Program-made: the position numbers and the translations under genes
Shown: in pieces, positions 8,337 through 17,546 of the stretch
Layout: each line of letters starts with the position of its first letter
How positions within the stretch are numbered: the first letter of the stretch is position 1
From: a virus
DNA length: 64,000 bases
Strand: one strand, 5' to 3'
Virus record (IMG/VR): IMGVR_UViG_3300018916_000001
Location: 1 to 64,000 of that record
Notes under the pieces: generated by a model
Told to the model about the DNA's origin: nothing
Seen by the model: only the letters and a program-made list of their open reading frames with translations
Databases searched by the model: none

Positions 8337-8768
8337 CTAGGATTTAGAAAAATACTGAGGTAGAATTTCTGTCTCGAAAGTGTGTTCTAAGATACTCCTC
8401 CAAATTTTATGGATTTCTTTGCCCAACTCAATAACTTCATCCTCTTCTCTTGAGATTTGGATACACTCAAACGTCTTCATGATCTCTTGATAAACTACGT
8501 CAATTGTGTCTTCTTCAGAGCCACGATAAGTTAAACCACGAATGATGTCTTTTGCTAGAGAGTCATAGAAGTCTACGCGATCTTTCTCTCCATAATACGC
8601 CATCTCAGCAGGATCATACTTGAAAAGCGTTAGAGAAACACATTGAAAAAATCCAAGACCTTTGGGATGAGGAAGATTGTAATTAGGCATGGTTTTAATT
8701 AAGTAAAGAACTTTTCCCGTTAGTTGGTTATCCGCTAGTACCAGCGAGGAGGTGGGAATCACTAGCAT
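8337..8768 (-). CDS. Hypothetical protein
   Basis: 143 residues, soluble and acidic in the second half (REEDEVIELGKEIHKIW). The N-terminus SSLVLADNQLTGKVLYLIK may be a small strand-turn-strand. It is the last gene before the hairpin at 8292, downstream of the VWA/MoxR pair, so it may belong to the same transcription unit. Unknown function. Confidence 0.75.
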   Translation of the reverse strand: MLVIPTSSLVLADNQLTGKVLYLIKTMPNYNLPHPKGLGFFQCVSLTLFKYDPAEMAYYGEKDRVDFYDSLAKDIIRGLTYRGSEEDTIDVVYQEIMKTFECIQISREEDEVIELGKEIHKIWRSILEHTFETEILPQYFSKS

Positions 8769-8814
8769 AAATCTTAGAAGTATATTTCAACTCCTAAGAA
8801 TCTAAAATTAAATG

Positions 8815-10173
8815 CTAAATATTACTAATTGCTACTCCACCTGACTGTCTCGCTATTTTTAGTAGATGATCATTAGTTCCACCTACAATAATAGTGTTTA
8901 GAGTAACCCTCCCTAAATGTTCAAGTTTTAGTGAAGTAGTATTGTCACATCCGTCAGTTACCACTAACAACTCCGGTTTAGTTAGATTAGGATTATTTTC
9001 TAACTTTTTATTCATTCGTTTGATAGCTTCTTTTGTACAATAGGCTATTGCAGTGCTTCCCTCATCAAAATTTTCATACTTGATTTTACTCATCAAATTC
9101 TTTACTTCGGATAAAGAATCGGAAGAGGCAGTAAACTCCTTACCTAACTCATCATGAAAAAAAGAAAAACTTACTTCTGCTTCTCCTTCTAAGACTGCTT
9201 TGAGTCTGTTCATTAACACTCCACCAGCTTTAAGGAATCTGTTATGAGAGTGCATGGAAGAGGAACAGTCAATCAGAAGATAAAGTAACATTTTCTTCTC
9301 TTGTTTAGAACATCTCTCTCTAATAGTTGATGTTCCAGAGATAATTCGATAATTTAAATAATTTCTGTTGTATATAAGTTCTCCGGGATTTAATCTATCT
9401 ATCTCACTAAAATCATTAATCGGACGATATCTAACTTCACTTCCATTTGGGTCAGGAGTTAGTCTTACGTGTTTTCCAGTCCTTAACTTAACTAATTTAT
9501 CTAGATTTCTCTTAATTTGAAGCATAACTTCTTTACCGTTGAGCATATCTTCTGCCATTGATAGCTGACCTTTATCACCTAACGGCCCAGTAAAATCAAG
9601 TAATTGCTTCTCGTGATAATCTAAGTTCGATATAGCTTCAAAAGTTTTATTAATTTTATCTGCTAATTTCTCTTGAGTCTGATTGAAGATTGGTAAACTG
9701 TCCTCATCTCCTTGTCTATTGCTTGACTCTCCACCACTTTGAGTAGATAAGATTTTTACTAAAGAAAGAGATTTTTCTAACGGAGAAACACCTGGAACAT
9801 TACGGATATCGAGACTACGAACAAAATTCTGTATGTTTCGATGGTAGTTGATCTCTTTAATAGATGCTAACTCTCTAGCTTTAGTTTTATCTTTTACATA
9901 ATTATCGTTAGAATCGGTTAAATACTCTCTTTCTTTATATCTATAGTTACCATTACTATTAGTAGTTAAATATTTATCTAGATAATTGCCTCTCCTCAAG
10001 TTGTCTACTATCTGATGTTCAGGTATATATGACCCCCCTGCTTGTATGTTACATAAATCTTCTACTAAGTCTTTCGAGAAGGCTTTAAGTCCTACCTTCT
10101 GAGCCATTTCTTGAATTTCTCTTTGACTAGGAGGAAGATAATTGCTTGGAGGATTTGTTCTAGGTGTAGTCAT
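8815..10173 (-). CDS. VWA-domain protein, partner of MoxR-type ATPase
   Basis: 452 residues. The C-terminal ~190 residues form a von Willebrand factor A domain with a MIDAS metal site: LLIDCSSSM (DxSxS), a threonine in EGSTAIAYC, and VVTDGCDN (distal Asp). The N-terminal 250 residues are helical and unassigned. It lies 72 nt downstream of the MoxR-like gene in the same orientation. MoxR/VWA pairs (RavA-ViaA is the known model) act as chaperones that insert cofactors or remodel complexes. The phage target is unknown. Confidence 0.85.
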   Translation of the reverse strand: MTTPRTNPPSNYLPPSQREIQEMAQKVGLKAFSKDLVEDLCNIQAGGSYIPEHQIVDNLRRGNYLDKYLTTNSNGNYRYKEREYLTDSNDNYVKDKTKARELASIKEINYHRNIQNFVRSLDIRNVPGVSPLEKSLSLVKILSTQSGGESSNRQGDEDSLPIFNQTQEKLADKINKTFEAISNLDYHEKQLLDFTGPLGDKGQLSMAEDMLNGKEVMLQIKRNLDKLVKLRTGKHVRLTPDPNGSEVRYRPINDFSEIDRLNPGELIYNRNYLNYRIISGTSTIRERCSKQEKKMLLYLLIDCSSSMHSHNRFLKAGGVLMNRLKAVLEGEAEVSFSFFHDELGKEFTASSDSLSEVKNLMSKIKYENFDEGSTAIAYCTKEAIKRMNKKLENNPNLTKPELLVVTDGCDNTTSLKLEHLGRVTLNTIIVGGTNDHLLKIARQSGGVAISNI

Positions 10174-10245
10174 TTTTCTATACTCCTTTATATTAATTGA
10201 GTTTTAGCTCTGATAATCATTAGTTACCAGAGCCATTCCTTCTTA

Positions 10246-11385
10246 CTACTTACTTAAATAACCTGTACCTGTCTCTAACGCTTTATCTCGAAGTTTCATA
10301 ATCTCTTCTTGTAGATTATCTCTTTCTTGTGTTAGAGAATCTGGAACTTGAATATTAGAAACTTTTTCTATGGACTTATTCAAGTTTCCATACAATCCCA
10401 ATATCATTGTTCCCTTTTGAGTAGTCGGAATCTTTAAATTACCACTATATTCATCCATCTTTTTAGAAATTTCCCTCACATCTTTCTTTACTTTGTCTAA
10501 CAATTCAGTAGCTTCTCTAGTAACTCTGACTCTTTCCAAGTTAGCGGCTAAATCATCAAGAATATCATCAGTACCAGGAATGAATTTAAGACTCCATAAG
10601 TCATCTTCTTTAGCTTCTGTTCTTCCTTGGATAGTAGCCGAAGCTCTTAAAGAACTAAGACACACCATTGCTTGACGAGGACTAATCCATTGTCCTTTGC
10701 TATGTGCATCAGCAATCAATCCAGCTAATACTTTCTTCAAATCGAAAGAGATAGACACAACAGAAGAATTGTTATCCGCAGTTATAAACAACTTGTAAAA
10801 ATCATCCTGTTTGTATGAATCCCATTCTACACACACCTGAAGAGGAAATCTTTCTACTAGGGCTTCGTAACTTGAACCCATCTCTGCGATTTCTCCCGGA
10901 TGGCGATTTGTGGCAGCAATGAGTTGGAGCGTCTTCATCTCGAAGGATTGATGGCCGTTATTTAACCTGCGAGAAGTCAATGTATCCTTAAGCGATAACA
11001 AGACAATAGGAGGAGCATCATACAACTCTTCAAAAAGATAATTGTGATAATTTAGAAAGCTCCACTCAGGTTTATATTCTTGACGAGGATCTTCACTACA
11101 ATTGAGTGCTTTTAAGTCTACACCTCCGTAAATACGTCCTTCATTCATTCCCTCACCAAACGATTGGATTCCATAATCTTCTTGATATTCTTTCTTACGT
11201 GTTTCAAATACCTGCCGAACCATTTCACTCTTACCATGTCCACCACGACCGTATAGTAGGACTGGAATTGGTTTTCCAATAGACGCAGATGAATAAGATA
11301 GTGAGAGAATTTCCTTCACTTTATCTGCGTAAACAAAACCTTTTAACGCTTGCTCAATTTCGGGAAGAATGAATTTGTTAGTCAT
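10246..11385 (-). CDS. MoxR-type AAA+ ATPase
   Basis: Walker A in LLYGRGGHGKSEMV (~45-58), a MoxR-style Walker B/linker LFEELYDAPPIVLLSLKD, sensor-1 LIAATNRHPG, then a lid helix domain with WISPRQAMVCLSSL. The C-terminal ~100 residues are coiled-coil-like (EISKKMDEYSG...NLQEEIMKLRDKA). ATG at 11383-11385 is chosen over a TTG nine codons upstream. It pairs with the VWA gene at 8815. Expected to form a hexamer that drives ATP-dependent remodelling with its VWA partner. Confidence 0.85.
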   Translation of the reverse strand: MTNKFILPEIEQALKGFVYADKVKEILSLSYSSASIGKPIPVLLYGRGGHGKSEMVRQVFETRKKEYQEDYGIQSFGEGMNEGRIYGGVDLKALNCSEDPRQEYKPEWSFLNYHNYLFEELYDAPPIVLLSLKDTLTSRRLNNGHQSFEMKTLQLIAATNRHPGEIAEMGSSYEALVERFPLQVCVEWDSYKQDDFYKLFITADNNSSVVSISFDLKKVLAGLIADAHSKGQWISPRQAMVCLSSLRASATIQGRTEAKEDDLWSLKFIPGTDDILDDLAANLERVRVTREATELLDKVKKDVREISKKMDEYSGNLKIPTTQKGTMILGLYGNLNKSIEKVSNIQVPDSLTQERDNLQEEIMKLRDKALETGTGYLSK

Positions 11386-11460
11386 AATTTTTAGGGTTAG
11401 ATACTTGAACAAACTACTTTACTTAAGACTTTTATGGATAATCTTAGAGATAAAGTAAGA

Positions 11461-11492
11461 CCTCCACTAAAACAACCAATCTTAGTAGAGGT
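11461..11492 (-). terminator. 10-bp hairpin after gene 11499
   Basis: Minus-strand RNA CCTCTACTAA pairs with TTAGTGGAGG (one G-U) across a ~10-nt loop, 7 nt after the stop codon of the 11499 gene. The T-tract (TCTTACTTT) is weak. Confidence 0.55.
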
Positions 11493-11498
11493 GAGATA

Positions 11499-11840
11499 TT
11501 ACAGCTTAGCTACTCTATCTAAGTAGTAATTTACTTTTCTATCTTGTTCCTTAACTAGCTTAATAAGTTCTCTAGCATCTTTTAGCAATTGTTCTAGTAA
11601 CACAGTCTCGTCATTAGACCAAAGTTCTAAAGTATCCCGGTCAGCTAGCCCTGCAAAACTTATAAAAACTAAAGGATCTTTTGGATGTTGATATCCTAAT
11701 TCCCTATTTTCTGATTCCGATATACACTTAAATTTAGAACTACTACGAGACTTAATATAACTTAATACACTAACATCCTCAAGTAGTTTTTTCTCAAGTG
11801 CAAGAATAATAGTCTCTAAATCTTTGGAATTCACTTTCAT
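11499..11840 (-). CDS. Small hypothetical protein
   Basis: 113 residues, helix-rich with an N-terminal LETIILALEKKLLED and C-terminal LLKDARELIKLVKEQDR. It is bracketed by hairpins at 11461 and 11861, so it may be a monocistronic unit. Unknown family. Confidence 0.7.
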   Translation of the reverse strand: MKVNSKDLETIILALEKKLLEDVSVLSYIKSRSSSKFKCISESENRELGYQHPKDPLVFISFAGLADRDTLELWSNDETVLLEQLLKDARELIKLVKEQDRKVNYYLDRVAKL

Positions 11841-11860
11841 TATTTTTCTCCAAATAGTTT

Positions 11861-11891
11861 AGTCCCTAGAATTACGACAACTCTAAGGACT
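11861..11891 (-). terminator. AGTCC...GGACT hairpin
   Basis: AGTCCTTAGA pairs with TCTAGGGACT (10 bp, one G-U) on the minus strand just after the 11900 gene. There is no T-run, so it may be an RNA-stability or processing hairpin rather than a terminator. Confidence 0.45.
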
Positions 11892-11899
11892 TGATTCTT

Positions 11900-12166
11900 T
11901 TACTTATGAAAAGTTACCGCATTTACTACATTGTTTAAGCAGTAAGGAGTTATCCCCTTCTTTCTCATTCGATTATACAAACTTGCTACCTTATTACCTG
12001 TCTCTAAATCAATAGAAAGGTAAGAGATAACATTTGAGCTATCTATTTCTTCTTTTTGAGATATAACTTTTGCACTAATCCCATTTTCTCCACTAATTAG
12101 AACTACTGCATTCCCAATATTGGTTTTAGGTAGAGAGACTGTCCATTTCCAAGTTCTAGTCAACAT
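11900..12166 (-). CDS. Small hypothetical protein
   Basis: 88 residues with probable beta strands (WKWTVSLPKTNIGNAVVLI) and a C-terminal helix-turn (VASLYNRMRKKGITPY). AGGTTAG is upstream of the ATG. No family recognised. Confidence 0.7.
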   Translation of the reverse strand: MLTRTWKWTVSLPKTNIGNAVVLISGENGISAKVISQKEEIDSSNVISYLSIDLETGNKVASLYNRMRKKGITPYCLNNVVNAVTFHK

Positions 12167-12220
12167 AATCTAACCTCCTAAGAAAATAAAAATTACTCTC
12201 AAGCCTTACAATCGGTTTAC

Positions 12221-12967
12221 TTATTGAACATTAAACGTATGGTACAAGTCTAACAATAATAGAAATCCTCTAGCTTCTTTTCTCCCATCCAGATCTCCAA
12301 TAGAAGATAAAGAACCTAATTCTAGTAAATCGTGTACTTTTCTACCCAAGTTATATCCAATAGCCGTCAATCCTCTCTTAAGAAACTCACTTTGTTTAAC
12401 TATTTCTTTAAATCTATCAACATCTCCTAAAATTAAAACTTCTCTCTCTTGTTCAGGTATATTTTTCCATAATTCAGAGTCACTAGATAGTAAATTAAAC
12501 GACTTAATAATAATTTCCATAGTAATAGAAACTACAGAAGGAGAGCCATAACTAAAAGATTCTTGTTTTGTCTCTTCTTGGATATCTACAGTTAAATCTA
12601 ATGTTTCCAATCTAAAAGCTATATCTTTTACTAGCTCCATCATTTTCTCTTTGTTTCTACCAATCTTAGGATGCTGACTTCCGGGTATTACAAACTTGTT
12701 GTCATATCGAGGAGGTAACGAGTCTTCCTTGATAATCTTATCTTTCTCTATTTTTCCAAATGCTAGCTCAAATACTACTGGAGGTACACTTGCCATCACT
12801 TCACAAATTTCCTCAGATGCAAGTTTTAAAGGAAGACTCCAACCACCAGATTCTAAATTCTTTAGAAGACCACGAACTAAAGAGTATTTGTCAGTATCGG
12901 TACTAATAAGAAAACCGTTTTCGTCAATAGCAGAAATCTGAACATCGCTTCTTTCTAGAATAGCCAT
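12221..12967 (-). CDS. Hypothetical protein
   Basis: 248 residues, soluble. N-terminal strand pairs (AILERSDVQISAIDENGFLI) are followed by mainly helices. No motif identifies a function. It lies upstream of the MoxR/VWA pair, with two small genes and two hairpins in between, so a shared function is not supported. Confidence 0.75.
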   Translation of the reverse strand: MAILERSDVQISAIDENGFLISTDTDKYSLVRGLLKNLESGGWSLPLKLASEEICEVMASVPPVVFELAFGKIEKDKIIKEDSLPPRYDNKFVIPGSQHPKIGRNKEKMMELVKDIAFRLETLDLTVDIQEETKQESFSYGSPSVVSITMEIIIKSFNLLSSDSELWKNIPEQEREVLILGDVDRFKEIVKQSEFLKRGLTAIGYNLGRKVHDLLELGSLSSIGDLDGRKEARGFLLLLDLYHTFNVQ

Positions 12968-13037
12968 AATTTTTAAGTAATATAAAGGACAAATAAAAAA
13001 GAGAAGATAGTGACAATTACTACCTTCTCATCAAGCT

Positions 13038-13352
13038 CTAGCAATTATAAAGAGTAGCACTGCATAACTGATAAGTTAGTCTATCTGCTTGTTGTAGTAG
13101 ATAATAACTATTACAAAGCTTATGAGTATCTACTTGAATCGTGATTATCTCAGTTCGTTGTTCTTTCTTTCCACAAATAAACTCACCTTCTTCAATTAAA
13201 TCGTAATCAATACTTCCATCGCGGTTTATTTTAGTAAAAATTGCACAAGAGTAATCTACAATGTTTTCGTCTTTCTCATCGTAAGGTCGAGTAGAACTAT
13301 TTTCTAATTTTCTGACTACTTGACGATAAGTTGAGTCATAGTATTCTGGCAT
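13038..13352 (-). CDS. Small hypothetical protein
   Basis: 104 residues beginning MPEYYDSTYRQVVRKLENS and ending with a cysteine-containing LTYQLCSATLYNC. AAGGAGAAA precedes the ATG. A pair GAGAAG/CTTCTC flanks 13000-13030 downstream. Unknown. Confidence 0.7.
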   Translation of the reverse strand: MPEYYDSTYRQVVRKLENSSTRPYDEKDENIVDYSCAIFTKINRDGSIDYDLIEEGEFICGKKEQRTEIITIQVDTHKLCNSYYLLQQADRLTYQLCSATLYNC

Positions 13353-13416
13353 TTGTTTCTCCTTATTTTGGAAACGTAATATTTTCTTTTATTCAATGAG
13401 TAATAATTAAAAAATA

Positions 13417-13989
13417 TTACACTTTCCTCTTATAACTCACTAAATAATCGTGCATCCCAAACCACTGTGGAATACTTATAGAACATACTTCTTCCCATTC
13501 TTCTTCTAGTAAAGAAAAGAAATTACCATCTCCAGTACATCCTCCACATCCTTCACCTACAAAAATGAGTTGATTACCTTTATAAGTCTTTAAACAATCA
13601 TAAGCAAAAGAAGTATTATAAGGTGGCCAACAGAGAAATAAAGTATGTTCAGGATAATCAGCTAATATACCGACTGAATCAATCTTAGTAATTTCGTACC
13701 ATTGATTTTTACACCAATGATTATCATAAGGAGATTCATCAAATGCTATAACTTCTCCTCCTGAATCACTTATTAATTTAGACCAATATCCTGTACCTGC
13801 ACCCATCTCGATTATTGGAGATTGAGATACTAAATAATCAATAGCTTCTTGATTTGGAACTGCCCAAGAATAGTGATTAGTTAAAGTGTATCTTTCATCA
13901 GAACCAATAGAGTAAATAAGATTGTCATATCGTTCTCTCTCAAACTCTTTTAAATATGGATTAGCAATTTTAGTTTCAGTACAAATCAT
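13417..13989 (-). CDS. Class I SAM methyltransferase-like protein
   Basis: 190 residues with a motif I SAM-binding loop, PIIEMGAGTGYWSKL (~58-72), an acidic end of strand 2 (VIAFDESPYD), and a motif IV-like LCWPPYN (~121-127). WPPY in place of NPPY marks a methyltransferase-like family of unclear substrate. The C-terminal half has QLIFVGEGCGGCTGD and IPQWFGMHDYLVSY. Predicted Rossmann-fold methyltransferase; the target could be DNA, protein or small molecule. Confidence 0.75.
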   Translation of the reverse strand: MICTETKIANPYLKEFERERYDNLIYSIGSDERYTLTNHYSWAVPNQEAIDYLVSQSPIIEMGAGTGYWSKLISDSGGEVIAFDESPYDNHWCKNQWYEITKIDSVGILADYPEHTLFLCWPPYNTSFAYDCLKTYKGNQLIFVGEGCGGCTGDGNFFSLLEEEWEEVCSISIPQWFGMHDYLVSYKRKV

Positions 13990-14036
13990 ACTTTAATATT
14001 CGAGAGTTAGTCACTTCCTCTCATAAGACTAAGAAT

Positions 14037-15092
14037 TTATTGCTGTTTGATGAAGATTACTTTATCTTCTGGAAAATCTTTATATCCACTACTCCATCTA
14101 TCCCAATAATCAGGATGAATAGCGTATAAAAAGCTAACTTGACTAGACCAAGGAAATCTAAGTGTATCGAACTTATATCCTTTACTTTTTAGATACTCTT
14201 CAAGTTCTTCTTGATGTAGAGAAACTAAACGTTCTAGATTTCTAATGTTTGCTAGTAAATCTTTTTCATCTACTTTCTCTCTAAATGCTTTCTCAATCGC
14301 ATCTTTAAAGTGCCACTTGACACTACCTTGAGGAAAAATCTTAGAAGTACCAATAAACCAAATACCATCTTTTACTATTTCAAGTTCATAACCTTTGTAC
14401 TCAATTTTCGTTGGTTTTGAGTATTCATTCACTGCTTCTTGAAAATAGCTCACTACCAAAGTGTCTAAATAGTGATATCCTGATTTCTCAAAATTAATGG
14501 CTTCACATTTACCATGCCAAAGAATTTCATTTGTTGTCTTCTCCTTCTCTTGCCAGACTTCTAAAGTGAAATCATTGTAAACCACAGAAAATTGATTAAT
14601 TATCTTTTTGTCTACAAATTTAGGAAAATCTTCCATTAGAAAGCTTAAAGTTGTAGCACCTACAAAATACTCTAACTCTTTACATTCTCCATTAAATAGA
14701 GCATGATTGAATTTGGAAACAATTAGTTCGTAACCTTTGTGAGTAATGTTCATATTCTTCTCCAAATGTTTGTCCACTTTATCTAGAAAAGCAATGGTCA
14801 AGTCATCTATGTAATGTTCCTCTTCAAATCCAATTTCTTTGCAAACACCTGTATAAGTATGAACCATATATTCAATCTCTAAAGTAAATCCTCTATAGAT
14901 TAACTTCGATGGATCACGCTTATATGTCAATTGCTTTTTTGCTAAGTATGCACAAAATGGAAATAATAAAGAATCAATAGAAGAATGCTTCTCCACGTTA
15001 AATCCTACTTTTTTACATTTAGCAGAATAACCTTCTTTAGATTCTTCAACTTCTAAATTGAAAATACCCATGACCAATGTGAAATTTCTCAT
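14037..15092 (-). CDS. Four-repeat HicB-like-domain protein
   Basis: Four to five ~60-residue units with the pattern Y-x-G-Y-x-L-E-I ... G-x-C-K-E-x-x-F ... L...F...V-D: YRGFTLEIEYMVHTYTGVCKEIGF, HKGYELIVSKFN...GECKELEYF, YNDFTLEVWQEK...GKCEAINF, YKGYELEIVKDG. The layout resembles the HicB antitoxin RNase-H-like fold without the partner HicA. The C-terminus has another shared module (LKSKGYKFD...YAIHPDYWDRW...KVIFIKQ). Related single or multi-copy proteins lie at 15156, 34114, 37577 and 38603. Function unknown. Confidence 0.75.
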   Translation of the reverse strand: MRNFTLVMGIFNLEVEESKEGYSAKCKKVGFNVEKHSSIDSLLFPFCAYLAKKQLTYKRDPSKLIYRGFTLEIEYMVHTYTGVCKEIGFEEEHYIDDLTIAFLDKVDKHLEKNMNITHKGYELIVSKFNHALFNGECKELEYFVGATTLSFLMEDFPKFVDKKIINQFSVVYNDFTLEVWQEKEKTTNEILWHGKCEAINFEKSGYHYLDTLVVSYFQEAVNEYSKPTKIEYKGYELEIVKDGIWFIGTSKIFPQGSVKWHFKDAIEKAFREKVDEKDLLANIRNLERLVSLHQEELEEYLKSKGYKFDTLRFPWSSQVSFLYAIHPDYWDRWSSGYKDFPEDKVIFIKQQ

Positions 15093-15155
15093 GATGTTCT
15101 CCTTCTCTGAATAGTGCGTGTTGAATTAGCTAGGTTAGTTACTTCCTACGTTGAG

Positions 15156-15548
15156 TTAAAAAATACGAACTACAGCCCATTTAGGAAACTCAGCATTCTT
15201 ATTCTTTTGAAATACCTCTTCATACTCAGGATTAACTGCACATCGATAGTTACCCTGATTACCTGGGATTGTATAAGTGTAAAAAGAATAGCCTAGTCCT
15301 CTCAGATAATCTTCTAGTCGGTCTTGTTTTTCCCATACTTCTTGCTGATATTGAAGTATTTTTTCTAATGCTGCTTTACGTTTATTTTTCTCTATCCTAT
15401 CTACAAAATCCATGAAACTCGTGATTAATGAACCAATATCGTCGTATCTATCAGAATAATGAAGTTTTTCACAATATCCACGGCAATTAGATTCATCGAA
15501 AGTAACAATCAATTCGTAACCTTCATGGGAAAATTTAGACTGTGACAT
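15156..15548 (-). CDS. Single HicB-like-domain protein
   Basis: 130 residues. The N-terminal half is one HicB-like unit (HEGYELIVTFDESNCRGYCEKL...SLITSFMDFVDRI). The C-terminal half has the shared module L-x-x-L-G-Y-x-F...CAVNPEYEEVF...FPKWAVVRIF, also seen at 14037, 34530 and 40703. It appears to be a short version of the 14037 protein next to it, so a local duplication is likely. Confidence 0.75.
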   Translation of the reverse strand: MSQSKFSHEGYELIVTFDESNCRGYCEKLHYSDRYDDIGSLITSFMDFVDRIEKNKRKAALEKILQYQQEVWEKQDRLEDYLRGLGYSFYTYTIPGNQGNYRCAVNPEYEEVFQKNKNAEFPKWAVVRIF

Positions 15549-15565
15549 AATGTTTTCCTTTTGTT

Positions 15566-15790
15566 TTAGTTAAACTTCAAATTCTGTCGAAGTAAATTGA
15601 TATATTGTCTTCTCGTTAACTCTACTGCTACTCCAATGTGTTTAATCTCAGGAAAATCTTTCTTGACTACTACAAAGCTATATTCCTTACCAATCGTGTC
15701 ATGTGACCAACCAAAATCTGCCCAATCTCCAGTAGTATGACCTGAGCGACATTCATAACCTTGATCAATTAATTGAGATTTAGTGTCCAT
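15566..15790 (-). CDS. Small hypothetical protein
   Basis: 74 residues: TKSQLIDQGYECRSGHTTGDW then GKEYSFVVVKKDFPEIKHIG. Looks like a small alpha/beta domain. AGGAGAAT precedes the ATG. Unknown. Confidence 0.7.
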   Translation of the reverse strand: MDTKSQLIDQGYECRSGHTTGDWADFGWSHDTIGKEYSFVVVKKDFPEIKHIGVAVELTRRQYINLLRQNLKFN

Positions 15791-15889
15791 GATATTCTCC
15801 TAAAGTTAAAGTGAAATGTTCTACTTAGGACTTCAACCTAAGAATGAGGCAAACTCATAGAACTCCAGTAGACTAACTACTATGAGAAA

Positions 15890-16420
15890 TTACCGATCAA
15901 AAACTTCACTTATCTTTCCATGAAAAACTAAAGAAGGTAAGCTATCATCTTTGACATAAACAAGCCAATTGAAAAACCCCATCAAGTCCATTCCTTCTAA
16001 TTTCTTATGCTCCATGAAATCTTTAAGAGAATCTACAAGTCTTAGATATTCACCACTTAAAGCTACCGCATCATCAAACTCGGGACTAATAAATACTACT
16101 CTTAACTTTCTAGGTTGAATTATTGAATTAACTAATTCTTCAGCAGTAGAATAAGTTTCTCCCCAACTTTGATATTCAATATCTACGTTATCTCTAATTT
16201 CCCAAGTATTTTCCTCTAGTCTAGTAATTCCTAACTTAACCATTCTTCCTCTAAAATAATCAATATACAAACCATCTTCATCTAGTTCAATATCATCTGT
16301 AGTTAATGGTACTCCTTTAAAATGTCTATCTTGATAAATACCCATGCCAACTACTTTACTTGCTTTAATGGCGTTGAGGGCAATCTGTTTTATTTGTTGT
16401 TCTGTTGCTGTAAAGTTCAT
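15890..16420 (-). CDS. Hypothetical protein
   Basis: 176 residues with an N-terminal helix (TEQQIKQIALNAIKASK), a strand-rich middle (GLYIDYFRGRMVKLGI, TWEIRDNVDIEYQSW), and a hydrophobic helix near the C-terminus (GFFNWLVYVK). Not a recognised family. It overlaps none of its neighbours but is 12 nt from the next gene. Confidence 0.7.
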   Translation of the reverse strand: MNFTATEQQIKQIALNAIKASKVVGMGIYQDRHFKGVPLTTDDIELDEDGLYIDYFRGRMVKLGITRLEENTWEIRDNVDIEYQSWGETYSTAEELVNSIIQPRKLRVVFISPEFDDAVALSGEYLRLVDSLKDFMEHKKLEGMDLMGFFNWLVYVKDDSLPSLVFHGKISEVFDR

Positions 16421-16431
16421 ATTCTTGACTC

Positions 16432-16638
16432 CTAACTATCTTCTTCTATTTGTGTACTTGAATATTGTGTGTTAGATACTCCTGCATTTCTAGCTGCTTC
16501 TCGAATATCAGATTCAGAGACATTATTAGAGACAAACACTTGACTATTTATTGCTACTGAGTTCTCTAACTTACTAGAGATTTTCTTAGCTATTTCATCT
16601 GTATCACAAAAAACTCTTAGCTCTGATTTATTCGACAT
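16432..16638 (-). CDS. Small hypothetical protein
   Basis: 68 residues from ATG 16636-16638 (MSNKSELRVFCDTDEIAKK), overlapping the end of the 16628 gene by 11 nt. The serine/asparagine-rich C-terminus (VSNTQYSSTQIEEDS) is probably disordered. Unknown. Confidence 0.65.
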   Translation of the reverse strand: MSNKSELRVFCDTDEIAKKISSKLENSVAINSQVFVSNNVSESDIREAARNAGVSNTQYSSTQIEEDS

Positions 16639-17104
16639 TTTCTTCATCCTCAATAAAATATGGATCTGTAAGTTCTGACCAGTTTATTACCAAAAAATCA
16701 GGATATTTAGTATCTCTCCTTTTGTTATAGTCTTTTTGGTTTTCCTTCCATTCGTCTAAGACTTGAGAGTGAACTGCAAATTCTGTTGGTACTCCTCTAT
16801 AATTTCTATCATCAACAAAGATATACTCTTCACTTATTAAGAAATCTCTTAGAAATGAGTAAAGAGATTCTAATGATTCCTTAGTCTCTTTTATTTTAGT
16901 AATTTGATTTCCAATCTTAACTGAAACTGGTAATTTCAATTCTATTTCTTGTTTTAACTCTCTTTTTGCATCTAATTGAGTTTCTAGCCAGTTTTTCCAC
17001 TCTTCTATTAACTTATAATCTCCTAATCTTTCAATAACTCTAATATGTTCTCTTGTTTCTTCAATAGATTTGTTAAGCTCTGATAGTCGTTCTTGAGAAT
17101 TCAT
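16628..17104 (-). CDS. Coiled-coil hypothetical protein
   Basis: Residues 1-60 are a strong amphipathic helix (QERLSELNKSIEETREHIR, WLETQLDAKRELKQEIEL). The C-terminal half carries a variant of the shared module seen in several window proteins: YIFVDDRNYRG...FAVHSQVLDEW...YPDFLVINWSE. Function unknown; coiled coil suggests oligomerisation. Confidence 0.7.
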   Translation of the reverse strand: MNSQERLSELNKSIEETREHIRVIERLGDYKLIEEWKNWLETQLDAKRELKQEIELKLPVSVKIGNQITKIKETKESLESLYSFLRDFLISEEYIFVDDRNYRGVPTEFAVHSQVLDEWKENQKDYNKRRDTKYPDFLVINWSELTDPYFIEDEENVE

Positions 17105-17121
17105 AATAGCTCTCTCTCTCC

Positions 17122-17541
17122 TTAAGATTCAGCCAAACGTTTATACACTTCTTCTCTTTCTTTTAGAGACTCTTCATAAACTTGTTCTACTGAATCTCCT
17201 TTCCCTCCCCAATTAAAAGACCAGTTAATAGGTAATTCCTCATAACTAAGGTTCAATAATTTTCTAATCGAAGAAGCACGATAATACTTACAACTAGCTA
17301 ATATACAAACTTTAATATATAAACCGTTACCCTCAAAATAATAATCTAACTCTTTTTCATAAGTTGCCCTATCAAAACACTTAAAAACTTCTGCTGAATA
17401 ATACGTTTTTCCAAACATTTTTATAGGTGAAGCAAAATAACTATTTAAATGTCTATCAAACATTCCCTCCATATCTACTCTACTTATAGGTTTTAGTCTT
17501 CTTTTTATTTCTATACACTGAGATGGAGTAAGATTTAACAT
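17122..17541 (-). CDS. Hypothetical protein
   Basis: 139 residues from ATG at 17539-17541 (MLNLTPSQCIEIKRRLKPI). Aromatic-rich middle (NSYFASPIKMFGKTYYSAE). No family recognised. The start lies within a few bases of the end of the 17547 gene, suggesting coupled translation. Confidence 0.7.
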   Translation of the reverse strand: MLNLTPSQCIEIKRRLKPISRVDMEGMFDRHLNSYFASPIKMFGKTYYSAEVFKCFDRATYEKELDYYFEGNGLYIKVCILASCKYYRASSIRKLLNLSYEELPINWSFNWGGKGDSVEQVYEESLKEREEVYKRLAES

Positions 17542-17546
17542 TTTTA

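Noticed and set aside
10493-10675. Plus-strand ORF inside the MoxR gene
   Set aside because: Fully antisense to conserved ATPase sequence; no promoter or RBS.
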